Below, one piece after another: positions 50,631 through 64,000 of a DNA stretch of 64,000 nucleotides. Both the position numbers and the translations under genes were made by a program. The notes under the pieces were generated by a model. It saw only the letters and a list, made by a program, of their open reading frames with translations, searched no databases and was not told where the DNA came from. Numbering within the stretch: the first letter of the stretch is position 1; each line of letters begins with the position of its first letter. The stretch is from Embleya scabrispora DSM 41855 (GTDB lineage: Bacteria; Actinomycetota; Actinomycetes; Streptomycetales; Streptomycetaceae). Location of the stretch: contig NZ_KB889562.1 of assembly GCF_000372745.1 (NCBI RefSeq), positions 371,273 to 435,272 of the forward strand, read 5' to 3'.

Positions 50631-51865
50631 CAGGTGTTCCTCCTCCCGATGCCCGACGAGGTCAGGGCATCCTCGATGAAGCGGCGCGCCTCCCGGTTCC
50701 ACACGGCCCCGATGTGCGAGCCGCGGTACCAGCAGACGGATGGTTCCTCCCAGTGCTTCCAGAGCCGGTACGCCTGCTGCGGCGTGGCCATGCGATCGGC
50801 CAGGCCGGCGTAGACGAAGCGGCGGTCCAACGGCACCCGCGGTGTCATCGCCAGCGGTGAGACCACCCGGTGGACCGTCTCGGCCTCGTCGCCGAGCAGG
50901 CCCGCCGCGCGCACCTCGCGCTTGATGTCCTCGGGTGCGTGGTGCGACATCACCCACGCCATGTCGACCGAGGGAACACCGACGATCGCGCAGTCGAGTT
51001 CCTCCAGGCTCGCGACCAGTGCGGCGACGTACGCGCCCAGCGAGAGCCCGTGCACCGCGATCGGGGTGTCCCCCTGCCGGCGGATCCAGTCCAGGCAGCG
51101 GCGCACGTCCCACACCGCCTGGCCCAGGCCGTGCACGTTGCCGAGGTAGTCGAACGAGATGAACGGCGTGTCCTGGGCGCGTGCGGACTTGCGCGGGCCG
51201 TGCATCGGCAGCACCGGGTGGATCACGTTGATGCCCAGTTCGCGGTGCAGCCGTTGGGAGCGGAACGCGGCCAAATCGCCGGGACGCCCCATGCCGAAGC
51301 CGTGCAGGTTCACCAGCCACGGCCGCGGCTTGCCGGGATGGCGCAGCACGTACGCCCACACCCGCTGATTGGCGCCCGCCGCCTGCCACCGGGTGGCGCC
51401 CGGGACGCCCGCCCACGGCACGTATTCGCTGTCGAAGGCGAGTTGTTCGTATCCGATCGTGCCGTAGAGCCTGCCCCGCACCACCGGATCGATCAGTGCC
51501 GGCGGCTCGGGGTGGAACAGGGTCGGGTCGTCCAGGTAGGTCTCGGCGCGGAACTTGTGCACCGCGTCGGAGATTTCCTCCCGGATGCGTCGGGCGTCCT
51601 CGGGATCCGGCGAGAGCCGCCCGGTCGCCAGGAGCGCGACCACGACTTCGTCGAGGAAGGCCGCGTAGACCAGCCCCGGCGTGGGAAAAACGGTCGGCAT
51701 GTCCGGATAGCGACGGCGTTCGGCACGCAGCGAGCGGACATAGGAGCGCACGCCGAATCCCACGGACTGGGGCACGCTGCGCAGCAGCCCGCCGATCGGC
51801 AGATCCGAGAGCATGGAAGCCGACTTCTCACTCTCGAAACGTATGCGGCGCAGGCGATCGAGCAT
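50627..51865 (-). CDS. alpha/beta hydrolase (lipase/esterase-like)
   Basis: A 412-residue hydrolase. The nucleophile elbow is GLSLG in IAVHGLSLGAYVAAL, near residue 275. The oxyanion region is LVNLHGFGMGRPGD, and a late GSHIG supplies a candidate catalytic His. About 170 residues of N-terminal helical sequence precede the core, as in actinobacterial lipases of this group. The ATG at 51865 follows GGGGAGGG. It is the first gene of a coupled operon with WS/DGAT and SDR, so turnover or remodelling of stored lipids is plausible. No signal peptide is seen. Confidence 0.82.
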   Translation of the reverse strand: MLDRLRRIRFESEKSASMLSDLPIGGLLRSVPQSVGFGVRSYVRSLRAERRRYPDMPTVFPTPGLVYAAFLDEVVVALLATGRLSPDPEDARRIREEISDAVHKFRAETYLDDPTLFHPEPPALIDPVVRGRLYGTIGYEQLAFDSEYVPWAGVPGATRWQAAGANQRVWAYVLRHPGKPRPWLVNLHGFGMGRPGDLAAFRSQRLHRELGINVIHPVLPMHGPRKSARAQDTPFISFDYLGNVHGLGQAVWDVRRCLDWIRRQGDTPIAVHGLSLGAYVAALVASLEELDCAIVGVPSVDMAWVMSHHAPEDIKREVRAAGLLGDEAETVHRVVSPLAMTPRVPLDRRFVYAGLADRMATPQQAYRLWKHWEEPSVCWYRGSHIGAVWNREARRFIEDALTSSGIGRRNTW

Positions 51866-52055
51866 GCTGATCCCTCCCCTCGATCAGGGCCGACCCTAGT
51901 ACGCAACGCACGGAGCGAACACAGCCAATCGCTTTTGGTAACGGCGATTTCACATATGGGACTGGAACCTCGACTTCCGCTCACACATGTGCAACAGGCC
52001 CGAAACCGGACCGCGGCCGACCCCCCGAGCACGCCGGACTGCTCCCGGGCACGCC

Positions 52056-52095
52056 GATGGGCCCGCCTCCTCCCCCCGGAGAATGCGGGCCCATC
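52056..52095 (-). terminator. terminator after argH
   Basis: GATGGGCCCGC (52056-52066) and GCGGGCCCATC (52085-52095) form a perfect 11-bp stem with an 18-base loop, 30 bp past the argH stop. It probably ends the arginine operon. Confidence 0.65.
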
Positions 52096-52124
52096 GTCTC
52101 AGTTCGATCGCGGTGCCGGTGGTG

Positions 52125-54739
<2,615 letters not shown>

Positions 54740-54844
54740 GAGCGTGCTCCTTCGAAGAGTGATCGGGCGGATGTGGTGCGGTGTTTCGCCGGAGCCGAGC
54801 GCTCTAGCGGGGTGCAAAAGTGTGTGTGGCCGGGCCCGGGCCGC

Positions 54845-55393
54845 CTACCCCTTGTTCTCGGCGAGCGCCAGGAGGTGGGCGGCGAGCGCCGCGCCTCCCT
54901 CGGGGTCGCGCGAGACCATCAGGATGGTGTCGTCGCCGGCGATGGTGCCCAGGATCAGCCGGGAGTCGGCGTGATCCATGGCCGAGGCCAGGAACTGGGC
55001 CGCCCCGGGCGGTGTGCGCACCACCACGAGGTTGCCCGACGCCTCGGCCGACACCAGCAGTTCGCCGGCCAGGCGCGACAGCCGTCCCTCGACCGCGGAC
55101 TCCTCCAGCGGCGCCCGGGGGGTGCGGTCGCCGCCCTCCGCCGGTACGGCGTAGATGAGCGATCCCTCCCCGTCGCGGATCTTGACCGCGCCGAGTTCGT
55201 CGAGGTCCCGGGAGAGTGTGGCCTGGGTGACGGCGAGGCCGTCCTCGGCGAGCAGCCGGGCGAGTTGATTCTGCGACCGGACCCGGTGCCGGGTCAGGAT
55301 GTCGACGATCCGCCGGTGCCGGGCGATCCGGGTGCTGGGCACCGCGTACACGCCCTCGACCGGGGTCGCTTCACTGCTTCGCTCGCTGCTCAT
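54845..55393 (-). CDS. argR: arginine repressor
   Basis: A 182-residue ArgR. The N-terminal winged helix-turn-helix has [16 protein letters not shown] (DNA-recognition helix). The C-terminal oligomerisation and arginine-binding domain has [20 protein letters not shown] and [16 protein letters not shown]. An N-terminal extension of about 20 residues precedes the core. Arginine-bound hexamer represses the arg operon through ARG boxes such as those before argC. It lies 45 bp after argD. Confidence 0.96.
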   Translation of the reverse strand: MSSERSSEATPVEGVYAVPSTRIARHRRIVDILTRHRVRSQNQLARLLAEDGLAVTQATLSRDLDELGAVKIRDGEGSLIYAVPAEGGDRTPRAPLEESAVEGRLSRLAGELLVSAEASGNLVVVRTPPGAAQFLASAMDHADSRLILGTIAGDDTILMVSRDPEGGAALAAHLLALAENKG

Positions 55394-55438
55394 GGGACGA
55401 CCTCGCCTAGTGTCGGACTCGTCGTCGTCGGATGTGGG

Positions 55439-56647
55439 TCACGGTGTTCCTCCGGCGGGTGCGGCGGCGAGGCCGGCGTCCAGGATTGCGGGCAGGGCTT
55501 CGAGCAGCGCGTCCACGTCCGCGTCGTCCACGACGAGCGGAGGGGCGAGCCTGACCCGGGTGGGCACGGCGGCGTTGACGAGGAAACCCGCGTCCTGCGC
55601 CGCCTTTTGCACGGCCGGCGCCACCGGTGCGGTGAGCACGATACCGATCAACAGGCCCGCTCCGCTGACCCGACCGACCAGCGGATGGGCGATCTTCTCG
55701 ATACCCGCCCGAAGGTGCTCGCCCAAGCGCGCCGAGCGCCCGCACAGGTCCTGGTCCTCGATGGTCTCCAGCACCGCGAGCGCCGCGGCGCAGCACACCG
55801 GATTGCCGCCGAACGTGGTGCCGTGCTGGCCGGGTCGAAGCAGCTCCGCCGCCGCGCCGAACGCCACGCAGGCGCCGATCGGCAGGCCGCCGCCCAGGCC
55901 CTTGGCCAGGGTGACCACGTCGGGTTCGATACCCAGCGGCTGGTGTGCGAACCACGCGCCGGTGCGGGCGATGCCGGTCTGGATCTCGTCCAGGATCAGC
56001 AGCGCGCCGTGCGCGGCGGTTATCTCCCGGGCCGCGACCAGGTAGCCCTCGCCGGGCATGACCACGCCGTTCTCGCCCTGGATGGGCTCCAGGATCACCG
56101 CGGCCGTCTGCGGTCCGACCGCGGCGCGCAGCGCCTCGATGTCGCCGTAGGGCACGAAGTCGACGCCGCCGGGCAGCGGGGCGAACGGCTCGCGCTTGGC
56201 GGGCTGACCGGTCATCGCCAGCGCACCCATGGTGCGGCCGTGGAAGCCGCCCTCGGCCGCGATGATCTGCGGCCGGCCGGTGCGCCGGGCGATCTTGAAC
56301 GCGGCCTCGTTGGCCTCGGCTCCCGAGTTGCCGAAGTAGACCCGGCCGGGGCGACCGAACAGCCCGAGCAGCCGTTCGGCGAGCGCGACCGGCGGCTCGG
56401 CGATGTAGAGATTGGACACGTGGCCCAGCCGGCCCAGTTGCTCGCTCACCGCGGCGGCGATCGCCGGGTGCGCGTGGCCGAGCGAGTTGACCGCGATGCC
56501 GCCGAGGAAGTCGAGGTAGGTATTGCCGTCGCTGTCCACGACGCGCGCCCCGGAGCCGCTGACCAACTCGATCGAGGGCGTGCCGTAGTTGTTCATCAGC
56601 GACCGATTCCACCGCTGTGTCAGTGCACCCGTCCCGGTGACCGTCAT
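55439..56647 (-). CDS. argD: acetylornithine aminotransferase
   Basis: A 402-residue class-III PLP aminotransferase converting N-acetylglutamate semialdehyde to N-acetylornithine. Visible are [39 protein letters not shown] and the PLP-lysine motif [14 protein letters not shown]. The ATG at 56647 has GGAGGGGG upstream and overlaps the argB stop (ATGA). Confidence 0.95.
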   Translation of the reverse strand: MTVTGTGALTQRWNRSLMNNYGTPSIELVSGSGARVVDSDGNTYLDFLGGIAVNSLGHAHPAIAAAVSEQLGRLGHVSNLYIAEPPVALAERLLGLFGRPGRVYFGNSGAEANEAAFKIARRTGRPQIIAAEGGFHGRTMGALAMTGQPAKREPFAPLPGGVDFVPYGDIEALRAAVGPQTAAVILEPIQGENGVVMPGEGYLVAAREITAAHGALLILDEIQTGIARTGAWFAHQPLGIEPDVVTLAKGLGGGLPIGACVAFGAAAELLRPGQHGTTFGGNPVCCAAALAVLETIEDQDLCGRSARLGEHLRAGIEKIAHPLVGRVSGAGLLIGIVLTAPVAPAVQKAAQDAGFLVNAAVPTRVRLAPPLVVDDADVDALLEALPAILDAGLAAAPAGGTP

Positions 56648-57632
56648 GCCGCCCCCTCCGCTTCGTGGTCGTCTTGTCCGGCGAAGGCGCCGGCCGGCCG
56701 GGCCGGGACCACCATGGTCCCGATCCCCTCGTCGGTGAACACTTCGAGCAGCAGCGAGTGCGCGACCCGCCCGTCCAGGACGTGGGCGGCCGGCACCCCG
56801 GCCCGCACCGCCCGCAGGCACGCCTCCATCTTGGGAAGCATGCCGCTGGACAGCGTCGGCATCAGCGCCGCCAACTCGTCGGCGTCCAGGCTGGATATCA
56901 CCTCGTCGCTGGTGGGCCAGTTCGCGTACAGCCCCTCGACGTCGGTGAGCACGACCAGTTTCTCCGCGCCCAGCGCCACCGCCAGCGCGGAGGCCGCGGT
57001 GTCCGCGTTGACGTTGTAGACGTGCCCGTCGGCGCCGCGGGCGATCGAGGAGATCACCGGTATGCGGTTGTCGTGCAGGAGTGCCTTGATCGCGCCCGGG
57101 TCGACCTCGACGATGTCGCCGACCAGGCCGATGTCGACCGCCTCGCCGTCCACGATCGCGTGCCGCTTCTCGGCGGTCATCGTGTGCGCGTCCTCGCCGG
57201 TCATCCCGACCGCGAACGGGCCGTGGTCGTTGATCAGACCGACGATCTCGCGCTGCACCTGGCCGGCGAGCACCATCCGCACCACGTCCATCGCCTCGGG
57301 CGTGGTCACCCGCAGGCCGCCCGCGAAGGAGGACTCGATGCCGAGCCGGTCCAGCTGCGCGCTGATCTGCGGGCCGCCGCCGTGCACGATCACCGGGCGC
57401 AGCCCCGCGAAGCGCAGGAACACCAGGTCCTGGGCGAAGGCGCGTTTGAGCGCGTCGTCGACCATGGCGTTGCCGCCGAACTTGATCACCACGGTCTTGC
57501 CGTAGAAGCGCTCCAACCACGGCAGCGCCTCGATCAACGTGCGCGCCTTGGCCAGTGCCGCGTTGTTGCGGCCCTGTTTGTCGGCCGACTCCGTCCGCAT
57601 CCCGCTTCCCCTCGTCTGGCTGTCCGTACCGG

Positions 57633-57636
<4 letters not shown>
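56644..57636 (-). CDS. argB: acetylglutamate kinase
   Basis: A 330-residue amino-acid kinase that phosphorylates N-acetylglutamate. Motifs: [42 protein letters not shown] and [12 protein letters not shown]. An N-terminal helix of about 30 residues is the arginine-sensing extension seen in feedback-inhibited hexameric forms. The ATG at 57636 overlaps the argJ stop (ATGA). A Met 12 codons further in is possible but the coupling favours the longer form. Confidence 0.95.
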
Positions 57637-59863
<2,227 letters not shown>

Positions 59864-60067
59864 AGTACGGTGGGTGACCGCCGGGCCGAAGGCGGTTCCG
59901 GGCAAGCCTGCCGCCCGTCACCGCCACCCCAGTAGGGCGCGGGGCCGGTGCGTTAGGATCAGCCGACTTCGGATACGCGCCCCCCAGTGGGCAGTCGACC
60001 GCCGGCGGGACGGCAGCGACGTGCAGCAGACGGCGGGCGCCCCCGCCCAGGAAACGAACGAGACCAC

Positions 60068-61954
60068 GTGACCCCTCCCCCCGGCACCTCCGGGCCCGCC
60101 GGCGCCTCGCGCGCCGCCGGCACGGACCTACAGTCCCCGACCGGCGAGCCGCGATCGGCTGCCGCATCGGACCCCGCGGAACCCGATGACGCGTCGAACG
60201 ACGCGTCATCGGCGCGACGTCGGCGCCCGCGCGTCCCGCTGCCGGATCTGGTCGCCCTGGGACTGCCGACACTGGTGTTCGCGATCATGGGCTGGCATCA
60301 GCGCTGGATCACCGACGACGGCCTGATCTTCACCCGCGCGGTACGCGAGATCCTGGCCGGCAACGGCCCCGTGTACAGCTCCGGCGAACGGGTCGAGACG
60401 TCCACCAGCACGCTGTGGCAGTGGCTGCTCGCGTTGCTCGGCGGGATCACCCCGTTCGACTACGCGCCCACCGCCGTCTACACCGGCCTGATCCTGGCCG
60501 TCGCCGGACTGTGGCTGTCCCTGGACGGCACCCGCCGACTCTTCCGCGGCATGGCCGTCACCCGGCTGCTGCTGCCCGCCGGCGTGCTCGTGTTCATCGC
60601 CATCCCCTCCGTGTGGGACTTCGCCACCGCCGGCATGGAGACCGGACTGATCCTGTTCTGGATCGGCCTGTCCTGGTGGTTGCTGATCGGCACCTGGCTG
60701 CGCCCGGTCGGCACCCACACCACCCGCCGCACCCTCGCCCTGTCCCTGTGGTTCGGCCTGGGCCCACTGGTGCGCCCCGATCTGGGCCTGACCATGGTGG
60801 TCCTGCTCGTCGCCCAGTTCCTGCTGATCCGCGCCCGCTGGCCCAAGGCCCTGGCGATGCTGGCCTGCGCCGGGTTCCTGCCCGCCGCGTACGAGATCTT
60901 CCGAATGGGCTACTACGGCCTGATCTTCCCGATGCCCGCGCTCACCAAGGAGGCGTCGGGCTCGTTGTGGGGCCGGGGCTGGGACTACCTGACCGACTAC
61001 ATGCGGCCGTACCACCTGTGGATCCCGATGATCCTGATCCTGGTCGCCGTCGCGGTCGCGCTCACCCGGCGCCGCCCGGCCGACCGCCGCACCTGGATCG
61101 TCATCGCCACCCCCCTGGTCGCGGCCCTGGGCCAGACCGTCTACGTGCTCAAGGTCGGCGGCGACTTCATGCACGGCCGGATGTGGCTGCCGGTCCTGCT
61201 CCTGGTGCTGCTCCCGCTCCTGCTCGCCCCGCTGGATCGGCTCCTCACCCCGGCGATCGTGCTCGTCGCGGTCTGGGCCGTGGTCTGCGGCACCACCCTG
61301 CGCTCCGGCGTGATCACCACGCCCGCCCCCGACGGCCACGGCAACCAGGTCTGGAACGAACGCGACACCTACGCGGCCTGGACCCGAACCGACAACCCCA
61401 CCACCGAAAAGGCGCACATCCGGACGCTGCCGACGATAGAAGAGGCGTTCCGTAACGAAAAGGCGACCGGCGAGCGTTTGTTGTTCGTGGACCCGAACTA
61501 CATGAAGATCCCGCCGCTGCCGCTGCGCCGCGACCTGCCCTACGACAAGGGGTTGGTCATCGGCCGCCTCGGCGTGGGCGGCTCGATCACCCCGCTCGGC
61601 GGCATCGTGGTCGACGTGTGGGGCCTGTCCAACACGGTCGGCGCGCACATCACCGAGACCCAGCACACCGCGGCGGGGCACAAGAAGCTGCTGCCCTTCG
61701 CCTGGAACGTCGCGCTGTACGTCGACCCGGCCGGCGACGCGCTGGTGCCCGAGGACGCCGCGCCCGCCGCGGAGATCCGGGCCGCCCGGGCCGCGCTCGG
61801 GTGCGGTGACCTCAAGGAACTCGTCGACTCGGTCACCGAACCGATGTCCGCGTCACGCTTTTGGAAGAACCTGACCGGCGCCGCGGGCCGCACCGATCTG
61901 CGAATCCCGGCCAACCCGATCGAGGCCGAAAAGAAATTCTGCGCACCCTCCTGA
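60068..61954 (+). CDS. GT-C-like polytopic membrane glycosyltransferase (AftB-like), copy 1
   Basis: A 628-residue integral membrane protein with about ten hydrophobic helices in the first 450 residues and a soluble C-terminal domain outside. The first extracellular loop has WITDDGLIFTR with adjacent Asp residues, as GT-C enzymes use for metal or sugar-phosphate-lipid binding; ERVETSTSTLWQWLL follows. This resembles arabinofuranosyltransferase AftB-type proteins, which use decaprenyl-phosphate sugars, but the donor here is unknown. The first 55 residues are Pro/Ala-rich and cytoplasmic. The GTG at 60068 has only a weak ribosome site. A close paralogue follows 79 bp downstream. Confidence 0.75.
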   Translation: MTPPPGTSGPAGASRAAGTDLQSPTGEPRSAAASDPAEPDDASNDASSARRRRPRVPLPDLVALGLPTLVFAIMGWHQRWITDDGLIFTRAVREILAGNGPVYSSGERVETSTSTLWQWLLALLGGITPFDYAPTAVYTGLILAVAGLWLSLDGTRRLFRGMAVTRLLLPAGVLVFIAIPSVWDFATAGMETGLILFWIGLSWWLLIGTWLRPVGTHTTRRTLALSLWFGLGPLVRPDLGLTMVVLLVAQFLLIRARWPKALAMLACAGFLPAAYEIFRMGYYGLIFPMPALTKEASGSLWGRGWDYLTDYMRPYHLWIPMILILVAVAVALTRRRPADRRTWIVIATPLVAALGQTVYVLKVGGDFMHGRMWLPVLLLVLLPLLLAPLDRLLTPAIVLVAVWAVVCGTTLRSGVITTPAPDGHGNQVWNERDTYAAWTRTDNPTTEKAHIRTLPTIEEAFRNEKATGERLLFVDPNYMKIPPLPLRRDLPYDKGLVIGRLGVGGSITPLGGIVVDVWGLSNTVGAHITETQHTAAGHKKLLPFAWNVALYVDPAGDALVPEDAAPAAEIRAARAALGCGDLKELVDSVTEPMSASRFWKNLTGAAGRTDLRIPANPIEAEKKFCAPS

Positions 61955-62033
61955 GCCCGCCATCGGCACGGCAGGCGATCATCAGTGGTTATGGTGTGGT
62001 CGGCCCGCCCGCCCCGTCTGGAGTCAACGAACC

Positions 62034-63899
62034 ATGAGCCTCGTGAGTGTGCTGTCCGGGCGCTCGCGCTCCGGGCGGCGGGCCCATCCCTCGACGGACG
62101 GCCCGCAGCCCCGCGGCATCACCCGCTGGAACACCGCGATGGTGCTGGTGCCCACGCTGATCCTGCTGATCCTGGGCTGGCATCGACGCTGGATCAGCGA
62201 CGACGGCCTGATTTTCACCCGCACGGTCCGCCAGATCCTCGCCGGGCACGGCCCGGTGTTCAACGTCGGCGAACGCGCCGAGGCGTCCACGAGCACGCTG
62301 TGGCAGTGGATCCTGGTCCTGGCCTCGTGGATCACCCAGATGGACGTGGGCCGGCTCGCCGTCCACCTGGGCCTGCTGTGCACCGCCGCCGGCTACGCGC
62401 TGGCCCTGCACACCACCCGCCGGCTGCACACCCGCATCGCCGGGACGATCCCTCTGGTGCCGCTCGGCGTGATCGCCCTGCTCGCGCTGCCGCCGGTGTG
62501 GGACTTCGCCACCTCGGGCCTGGAGACCGGCCTGACCACGCTGTGGACCGCCGGCTGCTGGTGGCTGCTGGTCCGCCTGCCCCACGACCCGCGCGCCCGG
62601 GTCGCCTACGGCCTGGCCTTCCTGGCCGGCCTGGGCCCGATGGTGCGGCCCGACCTGGCGATCGCCACGCTCGGCTTCCTGGTCGCACTCGCCGTCGTCC
62701 GCCGCCCGCGCCTGCTGCACACCATGGCCCTGCTCGGCACCGCGTTCACCGTGCCGCTGCTGTACGAGATCTTCCGGATGGGCTACTACGGCGTCCTGCT
62801 CCCGCTGCCGGCCGTCACCAAGGAGGCATCCGCGGCCGACTGGTCCCGAGGCTGGAACTACGTCCGCGACCTGACCGACCCGTACCACCTGTGGATCCCG
62901 TTCGTGGTGCTCCTGGCCGTGGTGGTCGGCCGATCGGTACCCCGCCTGCGCGACCCCGCCGGCGCGAGCGCGCGCCTGCGCGCGATCGACCGTGCCGGAT
63001 GGGCCCGGATCACCGTGTACGCGGTGCCCGTGCTGTGCGGTCTGGCGATGCTGCTCTACGTTGTCCGCGTCGGCGGCGACTTCATGCACGCCCGGATGTT
63101 GCTGCCGGGCCTGTTCATGCTGCTCCTGCCGATCCTGCTGGTCCCCGCGAACCGGCTCGCGATCCCGGCGGCTACGGTCCTGATCGGCTGGGCCACGGTC
63201 TGCGCGATCACCTTCCGGGTGCCCTACGAGGGCATCGGCCCGCGCGGCATCGCCGACGAACGCGCCTTCTACGTCGGCGCGCTCAAGGTCGCCAACCCGG
63301 TCACCGCGTACTCCTACGTGGCCAACTACCCGCGCTTCCCGGCCGCCGCGAACGCCGCCCGCGCCGACCACACGCACGTGATCGTCTACCCCTGGTACGA
63401 CGGCTTCTACGTCACCGCGCTCGACCCGAACCTGCCCGCCCCGGTCGCCACCGTCTGGGCCAACCTCGGCATGAACGGCGCCAACACCCCGCTCGACGGC
63501 GTCTCCGTGGACATCCTGGGCCTGGCCTATCCGCTGGCCGCACACGTCGAACTCACCACCCGCGGCCGCCCCGGCCACGAGAAGCAGATCGACATCGCCT
63601 GGATCTTCGCCCAGTACGCCTCCCCCGACGCCGTCCTGCCGCCCGGCATCGACCCGATCCGGGTCAAGGCCGCGCGCTACGCCCTCACCTGCGGCGACGC
63701 CAACCGGGGCAAACTCAAGGAACTCCAGGACTCGGTCCACGAACCGATGTCCTGGAGCCGCTTCAAGAAGAACTTCACCGGCGCCTTCGACCGCACGTCG
63801 TTCCGCTTTCCGACCAACCCGGTCACCGCCGCCAAGGAAATCTGCGGCATCGACGTCCTGTCCAAAGACGTCCTCCCCAAAGACAACCCCAACCGCTGA
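62034..63899 (+). CDS. GT-C-like polytopic membrane glycosyltransferase (AftB-like), copy 2
   Basis: A 621-residue paralogue of the preceding protein, with the same WISDDGLIFTR loop, the same MGYYG and PYHLWIPF segments, VGGDFMHARM and a matching C-terminal soluble domain ending SVHEPMSWSRFKKNFTG. About ten membrane helices are expected. The pair probably arose by tandem duplication and may act on the same glycan or as a heterodimer. The ATG at 62034 has TGGAG upstream at long spacing. Charged residues follow the last motif. The gene ends 101 bp before the window edge. Confidence 0.75.
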   Translation: MSLVSVLSGRSRSGRRAHPSTDGPQPRGITRWNTAMVLVPTLILLILGWHRRWISDDGLIFTRTVRQILAGHGPVFNVGERAEASTSTLWQWILVLASWITQMDVGRLAVHLGLLCTAAGYALALHTTRRLHTRIAGTIPLVPLGVIALLALPPVWDFATSGLETGLTTLWTAGCWWLLVRLPHDPRARVAYGLAFLAGLGPMVRPDLAIATLGFLVALAVVRRPRLLHTMALLGTAFTVPLLYEIFRMGYYGVLLPLPAVTKEASAADWSRGWNYVRDLTDPYHLWIPFVVLLAVVVGRSVPRLRDPAGASARLRAIDRAGWARITVYAVPVLCGLAMLLYVVRVGGDFMHARMLLPGLFMLLLPILLVPANRLAIPAATVLIGWATVCAITFRVPYEGIGPRGIADERAFYVGALKVANPVTAYSYVANYPRFPAAANAARADHTHVIVYPWYDGFYVTALDPNLPAPVATVWANLGMNGANTPLDGVSVDILGLAYPLAAHVELTTRGRPGHEKQIDIAWIFAQYASPDAVLPPGIDPIRVKAARYALTCGDANRGKLKELQDSVHEPMSWSRFKKNFTGAFDRTSFRFPTNPVTAAKEICGIDVLSKDVLPKDNPNR

Positions 63900-64000
63900 C
63901 CCCCACCCCCCACCGCCAGCCCCCTCACCGCCCCCCCAACCCGCACAAACCAGACCGCCCCCCACCCCCGGCGCGTCAGCGCCCCCGACCCGCGCCGCCC
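63900..64000. other. C-rich non-coding tail of window
   Basis: The last 100 bases are strongly C-biased on the plus strand with several runs of five to seven C. No gene, hairpin or promoter could be recognised. Confidence 0.3.

Overview
The window is high-GC actinomycete DNA of streptomycete type. Evidence: very GC-rich codon third positions, many GTG/TTG starts with 4-base stop/start overlaps, a WhiB regulator, a DUF2637 membrane protein, a long proline/alanine-rich cobalamin gene and the classical argCJBDRGH order. Genus cannot be fixed from sequence alone. I saw no tRNA, rRNA, CRISPR array, insertion sequence or prophage.

Layout. (1) 1-7.4 kb: an acyl-CoA/F420 catabolic neighbourhood (acetoacetyl-CoA synthetase, AurF-like diiron oxygenase, DUF35 plus SCP2-type thiolase, amidohydrolase-like protein, LLM-class flavoprotein, TIM-barrel isomerase) with three related 15-bp palindromes in its promoters. 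(2) 7.35-9.8 kb: two tandem bacterial serpins, then a SnoaL-like protein. (3) 10.4-19.1 kb: a four-gene block encoding an SMC-like ATPase, a winged-helix (KITE-like) subunit, a kleisin-like subunit and a HEAT-repeat protein. It resembles MksBEF/Wadjet complexes but has no adjacent JetD nuclease; this is the best candidate for an undescribed system. (4) 19.3-29.6 kb: small conserved genes, a lipoprotein penicillin-binding protein, WhiB, a phosphoribosyltransferase, a Ser/Thr kinase, DUF2637, an unknown protein and an SpoU-type RNA methyltransferase.

(5) 29.7-44.3 kb: cobalamin and siroheme genes: cysG, a BluB-CobT fusion with a giant disordered N-terminus, cobC, cobE, cobL (with two opposite 2-nt frameshifts in its CbiE half), cobB, cobO and a ChlI/ChlD-type chelatase behind a cobalamin riboswitch. 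(6) 44.4-47.0 kb: metNIQ methionine importer. (7) 47.4-51.9 kb: a GNAT protein and a translationally coupled neutral-lipid operon (hydrolase, WS/DGAT, SDR). (8) 52.1-59.9 kb: argCJBDRGH with ARG boxes before argC. (9) 60.1-63.9 kb: two tandem GT-C-like membrane glycosyltransferases.

How the genes work together: acetoacetate and acyl-CoA intermediates from region 1 feed acetyl-CoA metabolism; region 5 performs late corrin-ring reactions, adenosylation and lower-ligand synthesis under B12 feedback; region 6 imports methionine; region 8 makes arginine from N-acetylglutamate under ArgR control. All coordinates and motif calls come from reading the sequence; family assignments rest on remembered motifs, not on searches.
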